Of a stretch of 64,000 nt of DNA, positions 1-9,879 are shown one piece after another (within the stretch, counting starts at the first letter, position 1; each line of letters begins with the position of its first letter). The position numbers were made by a program, and so were the translations under genes. The DNA is from Aquatica leii (Eukaryota; Arthropoda; Insecta; Coleoptera; Lampyridae), in assembly GCA_035610365.1 (NCBI GenBank), contig CM069435.1, forward strand, positions 86,275,389-86,339,388, written 5' to 3'. The notes under the pieces were generated by a model that was not told where the DNA came from, did not search any database, and worked only from the letters and a program-made list of their open reading frames with translations.

Positions 1-1776
1 TTCCACAAGCATTTAAACTTTTTGTCTTCACTCTATAAAAGAATTTTATTCGACGTTTTTATAAAATCAATATAATTTTACCTTAATTAAACCTAAATGA
101 ACTAAAATGTTATTGTTAACTAGAGGTATATTGTCATTTTTCTCAGCCCAGACATAAAGCTCCTTATATAAAAGCTTACTGCATGCAATTGCAGATTGTA
201 CAATTTCCTCTTGGTTGTGAATGGTAAATGCACTTATTCGCATTATTAATGGAAGCATATCATTAAAATTCTCCGATTTTTTAAATTCATTTAAAATTAC
301 ATTTTCTCTATTTCCTCCCATGTTGAGAAAATTTTCGGCAGTTGGCATGTTTACAAAGTTTTCATAAGTGACAGTTTTAACATCTTCGTCATGTTCACTG
401 TCATCTTGCACATGTTCCTCTTCCTCCTCGTCTTCGGATTCACACTCCTCTAAACTGCCTAACGCACCGTATCTACCTACAAAAAAAAAATAGAAAGTGA
501 AGTATAACTAGTTCAGTTTGATCTTAAACAATTTTATACTAAATTCGATTGAATCTAAAAAAGAGTGACAAAAAAATTCAATTACCGATTTTTTTCATTT
601 CTTCCATAATGAGCAATTTATCTTCACCATTAAAGTAATTACCATCTAATGACAGATTTTTCAATTTGTCTTTATTTTTCATAGCGGTAATGATTGCAAT
701 ACCACCTTTAATAGAAATTTCATTAGAACAAAGAATTAATTCTTCTAATTCTACATGATCGGTTTTCAAACTGTTTGCCAAGGCCAATGAACCATTGGTT
801 TTAAGTAAGCAATCTCCAAAATTTATGGATTTAAGTTTTTGCAAGTGAGGAAGTACCTTGGCAATGGCCGCAGCACCTTCCCTACCAATTGTGTTATCAT
901 TCAGGTTTAAAACTTGTAAGTTCTTATTATCTACAAACGATTGCGACAGTGCCTCAATTCCCTCATGATAAATTCCATTTTGAGGCATTACTATTTCTTC
1001 TAACGTGCCAAGGGTCTACAAAAACAAGTATTATATGTTTAATAAAAAATAGGGCATTTACTTTAAACACTTTTGCTAATGCTTTAGCTCCATCGTTCTC
1101 AAGTCGATTACGACCAGCGATAAATATTTTTAATGATAAAGCTTTTCCTTGCAAAGTGCTATTTTTATGACAATCTAACAATGCCTCTGCTAAAAGTTTC
1201 CCACCAGTAATTCCGAGTCCGTTGTTATTTAAACGAAGTTCCTCTAATGCGTAACAAGAAGAACTTTTGAGAAGAGATGCCAAACCTTCAACTCCGATAG
1301 GACCAAAAGCATTATCGCTCAAGTCTAATTCTACTAATCGAGCACCCGCTTTCACTAGTCCATTGCCAAGATGTTGCTAAAAAGTTTATATAAGATGTTT
1401 TCAGTAAATAAAATAAAGACGTACTAAAGCTATTGGTATTTCTGTTTTCATTCGGCCTGTAAACATATCCTTCCATAAAGCTCGTTTAAAATTAGGTTGC
1501 GTTTCCAATGCTTTAGCAATTGCTTTAGCTGCATCAACTCCGAGAGTGTTACCTTCGAGATTTAAACATTCTAAATCGTTGAACTTGAGAATTTCTTCTA
1601 CAATAACTTTAGCTGAAACACCGATTCTCAATATTTGTAGATTAACGTTATTTGCAAATTGTACCGTCTTCTTCATAATTCAGTTTCAAAGACCGGTTCT
1701 CAAAACTTAATGTGTTTGGTGAAACTTTAGCTTTTTCCAGAGCGGCGATAACTAAATCAACACTTTTAGACGTCAT
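1..1776 (-). CDS. RanGAP: Ran GTPase-activating protein (RanGAP), 3' end beyond window
   Basis: This is the GTPase activator that turns Ran-GTP into Ran-GDP on the cytoplasmic side of the nuclear pore. Six exons are readable on the minus strand: 1776-1665, 1612-1425, 1376-1062, 1015-586, 476-82 and 32-1. All junctions are in frame and four of the introns are 46-52 bases. About 490 residues are seen. They comprise a leucine-rich-repeat domain with family signatures such as [12 protein letters not shown] and [12 protein letters not shown], and LNNNGLG, which holds the Asn position important in RanGAPs. An acidic stretch (roughly residues 350-375) follows, then the start of the helical C-terminal domain (HLGLIK, then SEDKK). 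The order matches metazoan RanGAP1 throughout. Exon 1 starts at the first ATG (1774-1776) and gives the expected [10 protein letters not shown]. The stop codon lies upstream of base 1. Confidence 0.96.
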
Positions 1777-1995
1777 CGTGATTATTATAAGAATATACAC
1801 AAATTATTTGGGTTTACGAAATTATAACCAAACTTATCCAGCGCGGGGAAATTTTTTAAAAGAAATTTCCATTACGTGTTAAAATGACAGCTGATATTAT
1901 TAAACATGGACGCTATTTATGCAACGGTTGCATTCAGCAATTACTCTGGCCTGGCTATATAAACCAGAGGATAAAATAAGACATTTTGTTATGAG

Positions 1996-2880
1996 TAAAT
2001 CATCAGTGTTGTAACAGATACTTTTTTTTCTAGTATCTAGATACAGATACATTTCATAAATTGTATCTAGATACAGAGAAGATACTTTTTCAAAAATAGT
2101 ATCTAGATACAGTTACAGATACTTTAAGAAAGTATCTAGATACATGTCAGATACATTTTTAACAAAATCATGAATTAAAATTTTAAATAACTGTCTATTT
2201 AGTTCATCTAAAAACACAATAACTGTATCCCAGGCAGCACATTACGTCTTATTGACGTCAAAATTACGAGACTTCATTAAGACGTGTCAGTGTCTTCATA
2301 TGACGTTTTAAAATTAATAGCATGTTAAATGTCTCGTCATTATATTTCGACGTAGAGTTAATAGTAAACTACTAACACTAAAAAGTTTATCCACTTCTAT
2401 TTGAGTTGATGAAGAAATTCAGTGTTGCCAGTTGAAATTTGTTTTCTTTTTTTTATAGTATGAATTTGGTTTGATGGCATAAATGCTAACACGTCACATT
2501 TCTTAAGTAATAACTTGATTATATAAAATGTAGGTTCATACACGGTTTTCCCCAAAATTCTACAACAGTTTATAATACCCGCTACTACATAAAATCTCTA
2601 AATTTGGTAGAATTCCATTAGAATTGGCGACGCTGAAAGAAATGCACTCATAAAACACCGAATACAAAGTCTCCCAATTCGAATTGTAATGTACATGATA
2701 AACTGACAGAAAAAACTACCGCGGTGTTTACTAAAAACTTGTATAATTTACAATTTGAGCAAGAAAAAGTATCTAAACCACTCAGATACTACGAAAAATG
2801 TATCTAGATACAGTTACATTTTATCCAATGTATCTAGATACTCCAAAAGTATCTAGATACGTCACAACACTGTAAATCAT
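1996..2880. mobile_element. Non-autonomous hAT-like DNA transposon, complete with 8-bp target duplication
   Basis: The element spans 2004-2872 (869 bp) and is flanked on both sides by the same 8 bases, taaatcat (1996-2003 and 2873-2880). The ends are inverted: CAGTGTTGTAACAGATAC on the left, and CAGTGTTGTGACGTATC on the complement of the right. An 8-bp duplication with CAGTG termini is the hAT signature. Four copies of the palindrome GTATCTAGATAC lie just inside the left end and three just inside the right end; these are probable transposase-binding subterminal repeats. No transposase reading frame is present, so it depends on a partner in trans. Confidence 0.9.
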
Positions 2881-4011
2881 ATTTCTTTTATCATAATCCT
2901 GAAATATCCTGATGGTAGCACTACAACCATCAATGTAAAAAAGGCTGTTCACAAACATGTGTGGTATGAATACACAATAAAAGCAGATTTATTCCTGCAT
3001 TGTATAAAACTACTCTAGTGTAAAATGTAGCATGCTAATCCTACTATTATACAATTTTAGAAAAACATTTTTTTTTTTAATACTACGCATTGTGTATCAT
3101 TTATTACTAATTCCATTAGAATTAATAACAACCATATTTTTATGACTATCAAATCTACAATCCTGCCAAATTTCAAAACTCAAACTTTTGCTTCAAAAAA
3201 TCTAGCATTTTGTACTGAAAACATTGTGTTAATAGCATATTAATCGAGAAAACTGTCTTTTTGGATTTGACGTTTGGTTAGTTGTTCTGATTTTACCAAC
3301 TTTGAAATACTTAAATTTGCAAGGTTAAATGACAAGGGTATCATTCATAAGGAAACAAAACTTTTTTTCTTCAATTTACAATGATTACGGATACTGAGAC
3401 CACAAATATAAAATTGATAAACTGTTGCCACAGTACTTAATCAAGTATAAATCAGGTGATTATACTTTATTTTGTTGGATGGTTAAAGTTGGCTTAAAGT
3501 AACAACGAGGCGACCTAAGGATACTTTTAAACCTATTTTCACAATTGTTTAAAAAAAACTTTTAAATCTATGCACATAGCAAGAACAAAAAGACAAGGAC
3601 GTAAAAGAAACGACTGTTATACCAGCACATCTGTGCAAAGACTTCTAACATAGCATAAAAGAAGATCCTGAAAGCAGGTTATTTGCCATGAAAAAAAATG
3701 TATGTATTTTAATGAATGAAAAATCAATATTAAGTTTAAACTTTAACTCATTTCGGTTACATATAAATTAATGTGTACTACAAAATCGGAAAAATGTGTA
3801 ATGCAACAATTCAAATGAAAAGAATACTTTCATCATAATCTAAACCGCAAAAACAAGTCATATCTGTACACATAAACTTATACAAAGCGTGGAAATTTTC
3901 TAATGTTGCAGTTGGATAATCGACAAAAAAACACTCCACAATTATTGATGTGGGGCCTTTTGCATAACATCCATTTTCAATATGTGCATTTAAAGCTTAA
4001 ACTCTGAACTC
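2881..4011. other. Intergenic, AT-rich, no gene seen
   Basis: This is 1.1 kb between the hAT-like element and the 3' end of unc-119. No convincing reading frame, RNA gene or repeat structure was seen. The proximal part probably holds the unc-119 3' UTR. Confidence 0.5.
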
Positions 4012-4750
4012 TCAAGCTGTAAGGCCTCCGTTATAAGCATAGTCAGCTTTATTGTGCATAATGAGACAGTCGTCCACAAAATAAAAACTGTCAGAACGTG
4101 TTTCAAATGGTGACGCAATCATCTCAGTAACTACAACAGAATATCATTATGATAATACTAAGAATAAAAAAAATTTGTGTACTTAATTCCGGAGGAAGAT
4201 TAGGAAATTCATAAATGTGCTCACAGGTGTTTTTTGAATACGGTATACAAAATCCAAATTCAAAATCAAATGTTTTTAAAAGTTTATCTCTATAAAAATG
4301 TCGTTCTATCATCCGAAACCTATTCACAGGACGACTTCCGACAGTAAACTCGACCCTAAAATGCTAACCATAGTAAATATTTCCGTAAATATGTTACACT
4401 TACGTAGCACCGACCATTTTTAATTTAAGAAACTGTGGTGTAAATTGATAACGCACAAATCTACCAGCATTGGGGTCGATCGCTTCTTCGGTTTCTACAA
4501 TTTTATTATCAGATTCATCGTTGCTATCCGAAGATGGTTTAGCAATTTCAAATAAAACCGCGCCGCTTTCTAGATCTCTGATTTTGAATTTGGTGAAGTC
4601 GATCTCGAAGATATTAGCTTCAGGTGAGCATAAGTAAGTGTCGGTTATATTAGGTATTCTTAAGACATCATCTGGTGTAATTACTTTTTTATTTGCTATC
4701 GTGTCTATGAGTTTATTCTGATACTTGCATTGTTCGCTGACAACGCTCAT
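4012..4750 (-). CDS. unc-119: UNC119 lipid-binding chaperone
   Basis: UNC119 proteins bind the myristoylated N-termini of cargo such as G-alpha subunits and Src kinases, and move them between membranes and cilia. Three exons on the minus strand, 4750-4404, 4355-4183 and 4130-4012, join in frame to 212 residues. The beta-sandwich (GMP-PDE delta type) family motifs are all present: [72 protein letters not shown] and the C-terminal [19 protein letters not shown]. The start is taken at the ATG 4748-4750 (MSVVSEQ). The frame stays open 42 bases further upstream but only to a TTG, so a longer N-terminus would need an upstream exon. The length is near the family norm of about 220-270 residues. Confidence 0.95.
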
Positions 4751-4792
4751 CCTTCGACATTTACTTTCTTTTTTTTTATTTGAAGAATTCAA

Positions 4793-5687
4793 TATGGCGA
4801 TTTTATCGAATATCGGTTATATCGAAAATGCACAATAAAAAAGAAAACGGGAAACTATAGATGGCGCTCTACATTTCAACGTGTACCATAGGCAAAAAAA
4901 TAGAAAAGAATAATGAAATTAAAATTATTATACCTTTATTTTCAGAAATTTCAGTATTTATACGAAACTACATTTTTCGTAATAAATAAAAATATTTTCA
5001 CTGTTACCATTTGTGAATTGATACGATCAAACTAAATGTACAGGGTGTGATAATTATAAAAAATTAAAACAGACCCAGTTTCACCGCCTACAGTTTATGT
5101 ATATCTTATACGTATATATAGAGTACATTGTCGAAGGCATCATATCTATGTTAACAAACAATGTATGTGTGTAACATTTCTCTTTATTCAGTAATTTGTT
5201 ATCTGAATACTGTACTTCCTGCAGGTATTCAGTAAGCTACTTTTGTTTCATTTCTGTACCATATGTTCTTTTTTATCCTACTGTTTTCAGTAAGTATACC
5301 TTTCCGTCAATCTCATATTTTACTAAATCAATTTACATTTTTTGTAGTGTTATGTTTTCAATATGTTTTTGTTTTTTTTTAGGTTGTTTTGTCATGTACG
5401 TGTTCTCTACTTCTTACCGACACTGTTCTTTTGGTTCCAAATGCATTGCTTTTTGTCTGTACAGTTATTCTTCTTTGGCATGATTTTTAGTTTGTTCTTT
5501 CATAAACTGTCCTTTTTTCTCTTTTGTTATATCATCAGTTATGTATAATATTGTAAACTACACTTATATCTTGTATCGGAGATAGCTAATGCTTGATGAC
5601 GTAGCAATGGTAAAATTAAGCTTTATTTTAAAATAGTTGTTTTGTTATTGCGTCCTTGTCAATCGTATTATATATGCTATATTGCTA
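4793..5687. other. unc-119 upstream region and intergenic sequence
   Basis: Just upstream of unc-119 are several TATCGA-type words (4804-4826) that resemble the DRE/BEAF motifs common in insect housekeeping promoters. From about 5038 an acagggtgtgataatta word looks like a decayed transposon end. Small T-rich open frames at 5196-5913 have no domain and biased composition, and are not taken as genes. Confidence 0.4.
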
Positions 5688-6510
5688 CTGTCAGCGTTTC
5701 ACGAGAAGGCACTTGGGGGCTGAGGTAAGGGGATCGCAATTTTATGCGTTTTCGTCACTCAAGCGCATATTACTGCTGGTCCTAAAAACATCATTATCAA
5801 TTCGGTATAGTTGCATCTCAGCATCCGTGGTGTTCAGAGCTTATAGTATTTGCGTTTTTGTAGAAGTGTTATTTTTTGTGTGTTATTATACTTGTTACCG
5901 TTGTTATCTTTAATCGTTATTTTGTTGATGAAATAATTATAAACTTACAACAGGATAGTGATGATAGCGAAGAAAGTGATGACGATGTAAATACTGATAG
6001 TGAGATATAAATTAAGTGACACAAAAATTACTATTAATTATTTTTAAAATGACAATGTGATTGTATTATAATTGACACAAAAAGATTACGACATCGATAC
6101 TTTTCTATTCACGATAAGATAATAAGTTTAAGCATGTTTGAATTACAATGTTTTTATTTGGATGAAGGTTACTTGTTCAATAATCATTTTTGAAATTTAT
6201 TTTGCTTTATTGTTAATAAAACTTAAAAAAATGTTTAAGCGTTTCTTATTTACTTGATCCTGTTAATAGTTATACTTTCAGTAATAAATTAATTTACTTT
6301 CAATAGTTTTATTTTTATATGAAGCAGAAAAAAATCACGTGGCTCTGAGCAATATGAAAGTTTAGAACTTGACCACCGCGAATTGTGCGAGGGCGCTGTA
6401 AGTATTTGTAATTACAACTACTGAGCGACGTTTTTATCAAGCATAATATATCAAGTTTTAGTAGGGATAAACGCATTCCTTCCGGGTGCCTTCTCGTCAG
6501 CCGCTGACAG
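5688..6510. mobile_element. Tc1/mariner-like miniature element with TA duplication
   Basis: This is an 823-bp element bounded by 25-base terminal inverted repeats matching at 22 positions: CTGTCAGCG..(3 differences)..ACGAGAAGGCAC at the left, and its complement at the right. A TA dinucleotide flanks both ends (5686-5687 and 6511-6512), as expected for the Tc1/mariner superfamily. Inside, 5951-6010 encodes a short acidic Ser/Asp/Glu tail ending in a stop. It resembles the C-terminal tail of a transposase, so the element is probably an internally deleted derivative. Confidence 0.8.
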
Positions 6511-7146
6511 TATATATCATTCGTCAGATTTTATTACGAAATTGGCTTGTTTTTTAATAATTGCTGCATGAATGTTATTTTCAGTTTATACAATCCCGAG
6601 TTCATGTTTGCTCCTTTTTATTGGCTTTTACTACTTTTCGGTTGCAACTCTAGCAACAATACTTCTTTTTTTGGCTTTGTTGTATCCGTATACGTCACAT
6701 AACTTCTTTCAAATCTTTATTGCGTAACTTCCCGTTGCTTTTAAAAGCATTATTTGCAGCTTCATCCTATTAAGGCATATTCTAAAAAAATCTAATACAA
6801 TTTTTAAACCTGGCAATAGGGAATCTAGTCGTTTTCTTATGTATCCATCGATAAGTCTGTACCATCAGTTAATCCGTAAAAGTTTAATTAATTGGATCAA
6901 CTATAGCTTGACTACCCGTGTATAGTCAGTTTCAAATAACTCCTGCAACTTAGTGAGATTTGATCGTTAGTTGTGCGCTCTAAATTTGTTGCATTACCAC
7001 TATATCTTTCATTTTGTTCATTCCGAAACACAAAACATTATTCAGAATGTCATTGATTTTTTAGATAAATATAAAAAGTAGCTAGTCAATGGAGATATCC
7101 AACTGAAAGCTGTTCTAAACTTTCTGCTGAGGCAACAAGGAAATCC

Positions 7147-7470
7147 TTGAGTTTCCTAAAACTTGGATTTCATTACAAGATATGCTATAATACACGTAAA
7201 CTTAATCCAATTGAATCCATATGGAGTCGTGTGAAACAAAAAGTTGCATTAACAAATATCACAACACAAGGTATTGATATTAAAAAGTTAGTTCGAAATA
7301 CATTTTCTGATTTACCGAATAAAGATTGGAAAAAGCAATGCAATCATGTGTTACATCTTTGTGGAAAGAAGTTGGTTTAGTTGATAAAGTTGTTGAAATT
7401 TTGACGTTATGGTAAATAATAGTGATTCAGATGAGGTTGAGCGGGAAACCGAAGAAAGTAAATAGTTAGG
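7147..7470 (+). pseudogene. Fragment of a Tc1/mariner-type DDE transposase (C-terminal part)
   Basis: Residues read from 7186 include KLNPIESIWSRVKQKVA, the usual conserved box around the last acidic catalytic residue in DDE_3 transposases. A helical stretch follows (IKKLVRNTFSDLPNKDWKKQ) and then, after a stop at 7378-7380, an acidic Ser/Asp/Glu-rich tail (7414-7465). Only the C-terminal fifth survives. It lies outside the terminal repeats of the 5688-6510 element but carries a similar acidic tail, so the two could derive from related transposons. Confidence 0.7.
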
Positions 7471-8638
7471 TAACGATGACTAATCAATTATTGACCTCGG
7501 TCATATTATGTATGTGATTTGAAAAATACAATTTATTGTATTTTGTACGGAAATGGTTTCACTGCTCTGCTTAGTAATTTTTTTTAATAAAATACTTGTT
7601 AAAAAGCCGTACTAGTTGAGCTTATCATAATTTACACATTATACAAAGACTTTTTTTTTGTGCTGCCAACATAATTGCATATTCATTCGTTAGTGTAGTT
7701 ATGTAATAGGCGAACAAAAGCTCTACTGTAGCAAAATGAAAACTAGAAATGCACATAAAACTAAGTGTTCGAAGTCAATTATTCTATTAGAATAAGTATG
7801 CGATAGTGAAAAAATCATTTAAAAACCTAGATTTAGTTAAAAAAAAACTATGTTAAAGTTAATGTCAAATTTGACAGATTCAAGATTAAATGTAGTACCA
7901 ACATTATATTTCTGATGTTTTGTTATATGATTTCAAAAAAGAATATAATTTTACAATCGACCTGGCAACATCGGAAAGGTACTCTATGTCTACGCTTACT
8001 TCTGGACGAGTAATCCGAGTAATCTGTATACTTTCGCAATAAATGTGTTTGTTTGTCTCAAACATGTAGAAACTGAAGTATTTATGTTGACATACTTATA
8101 ACCTCAAATTTTAGAATCGTTCCTAGCAGCATTATTTGAAGTACGTAGATATTAAAATTAATTAAATCAAACGTTAAACATGGAATATAAATACAATCTA
8201 TCATTAGCTTGCAGTAGGAGTATGTAAAAGTAGACAAACAAAATGGTCATTTGACTCGTTTGACAAGTAGTAGTAAATACAATGTAAATATACTTATTAA
8301 TCTATGGTAGTAGTAGCAGTAACACGGTGTAATGCTATTATACTGTTACTCTTTCATAAATAAATAAGATTAACAGAGAAATCAATAACTTGAAATATCT
8401 ATTTTAATTTAAGTTTAATCTTTTTGATAATATATAATATTTTGTCACAAACGACAAGAAAGTTTTACTTCAATCCCGCGTAAAGATTTCACGCATTCAA
8501 TTTTTCTAAATAAATGTACTAACATTAATTTGTTACTTCAAGAACGTTGTTATTATTGCTGAAGTTCGCTGTATATATAAAAAATTACAAGAATTCAGAC
8601 ACACCTAACTTTCAGCATTAAAGTATTTTCAAAATTAA
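7471..8638. other. Intergenic, no gene seen
   Basis: AT-rich sequence between transposon remnants. I see no reading frame with family character and no clear repeat boundary. Confidence 0.4.
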
Positions 8639-9634
8639 TAGCAGACTTCTTTTTAAATCGGAGAGAGAGGAAAGTTCTACCCTAGCTCTATTTCATTTTA
8701 CCGGCACTGCCACGTTAACATCTACAATATTCCTAAAACAACTAGAATTTTTTACATATCCCTAAATAAACGTTGGGGTTGGTGTACCTGCTTTGCAAAA
8801 AATCAAGGACAATGAGGACAATTTGAGGACAATAACCTAACTTTTAATTGTAAATGCAGTTGGATAATTCCAATGGAAATTATCTACATAGTTTATATTA
8901 TTACTATTATTTGAATTCTTAATAAATGGTTTGACTATTCATTGGAATAATTGAAGTCTATTGATCATTTTTGTTTTTATTACACCAACATTGAATAAGA
9001 TATGTTCGAAACAATTCGGTATTTCACTCGACTAAAGAATTCGATTATGTTTTCGATGCAACCTTATAATATGTAATGAATCTGAATAGTTAATATTGTT
9101 CGGAGATGGAGTTTTTATAGTTGTTATTTGAACGATAATTCTAGTGATAGTTATTTTATTTTAATTATTACTAACCGAGTTAACAAGAATTTGTTGTATA
9201 TTATTTGAGTAATGCTTAATTATATAGTTCAGAGTGTATTATATACCTATTGCATATGATTATGAAATACATTTAATTTTTTCAATGATAATTTAATTAT
9301 TTAAACATTCAACTGTGTCCATCACTAGTTATAGTCATAATCGCAAGTTATAACTTTGTACATGTGACCCATAACCCTTGCTTTTGTGTTTATTCCAGTT
9401 TTTTTTGGTTTTTTTTCAGACTTCGAGTGTTTTCAAAAGTAACACAATTAAAAGTTAGGTTATTGTTTTGTTTTGTTGAAGGTTTCTTGTCAAGAATGAC
9501 ATTTATTTAGGGACATTTACAAAAATTCTAGTTAGTTTAGGGTAATTGAAGGTGCTGATGTTGCAATGCCGTTAAAATGAAATAGAGCTAGGGTAGAACT
9601 TTCCTCTCTCTCCGATTTAAAAAGAAGTCTGCTA
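8639..9634. mobile_element. Foldback element with about 200-base inverted arms
   Basis: The left arm (8639-8850) and right arm (9444-9634) are inverted copies. The first 65 bases are nearly identical (tagcagacttctttttaaat at the left tip, its complement at the right tip) and the rest is more diverged but collinear. The loop of about 590 bases holds no reading frame. I could not recognise a target duplication, so the superfamily is uncertain. The right tip lies about 245 bases upstream of the PHF12 start codon. Confidence 0.8.
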
Positions 9635-9807
9635 TTGAAAAAAACTTTCGTCTGCAGTTGGTGTTTCTGTAATACCAAACAAAATGGCGTCGATCGGCGC
9701 GAATAATTTGTGAGATTAATTAATCTTAAATTAACAACATTCTCAACTAAGATATCTAATTCACTTAAATTTGTGTCAAACCCAGTTGTATTAAGGCTAT
9801 AGGACAT
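9635..9807 (-). CDS. Possible divergent 5' exon, interrupted by the foldback (uncertain)
   Basis: A minus-strand frame opens at an ATG at 9805-9807 (MSYSLNTTGFDTNLSELDIL) and runs into the foldback element, where it ends at 9532. Its start is only 72 bases from the PHF12 ATG, the head-to-head arrangement of a shared promoter. The part outside the element could be the first exon of a gene whose remainder was lost or displaced by the insertion. No family was recognised and the frame may be fortuitous. Confidence 0.2.
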
Positions 9808-9879
9808 TTTAATAAATGAATTTTTCGCGAAACTAACCTCAAAGGGTAATATCTTTTTGTGCTAGTAAAACCAAAAGCA

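Noticed and set aside
4751-4792. Longer unc-119 N-terminus
   Set aside because: The frame is open upstream but begins only with TTG. The ATG at 4750 gives a normal-length protein.
5196-5913. Overlapping plus-strand open frames rich in Phe, Tyr and Cys
   Set aside because: T-rich composition explains them. They overlap in different frames, have no domain, and run into the transposon end at 5688.
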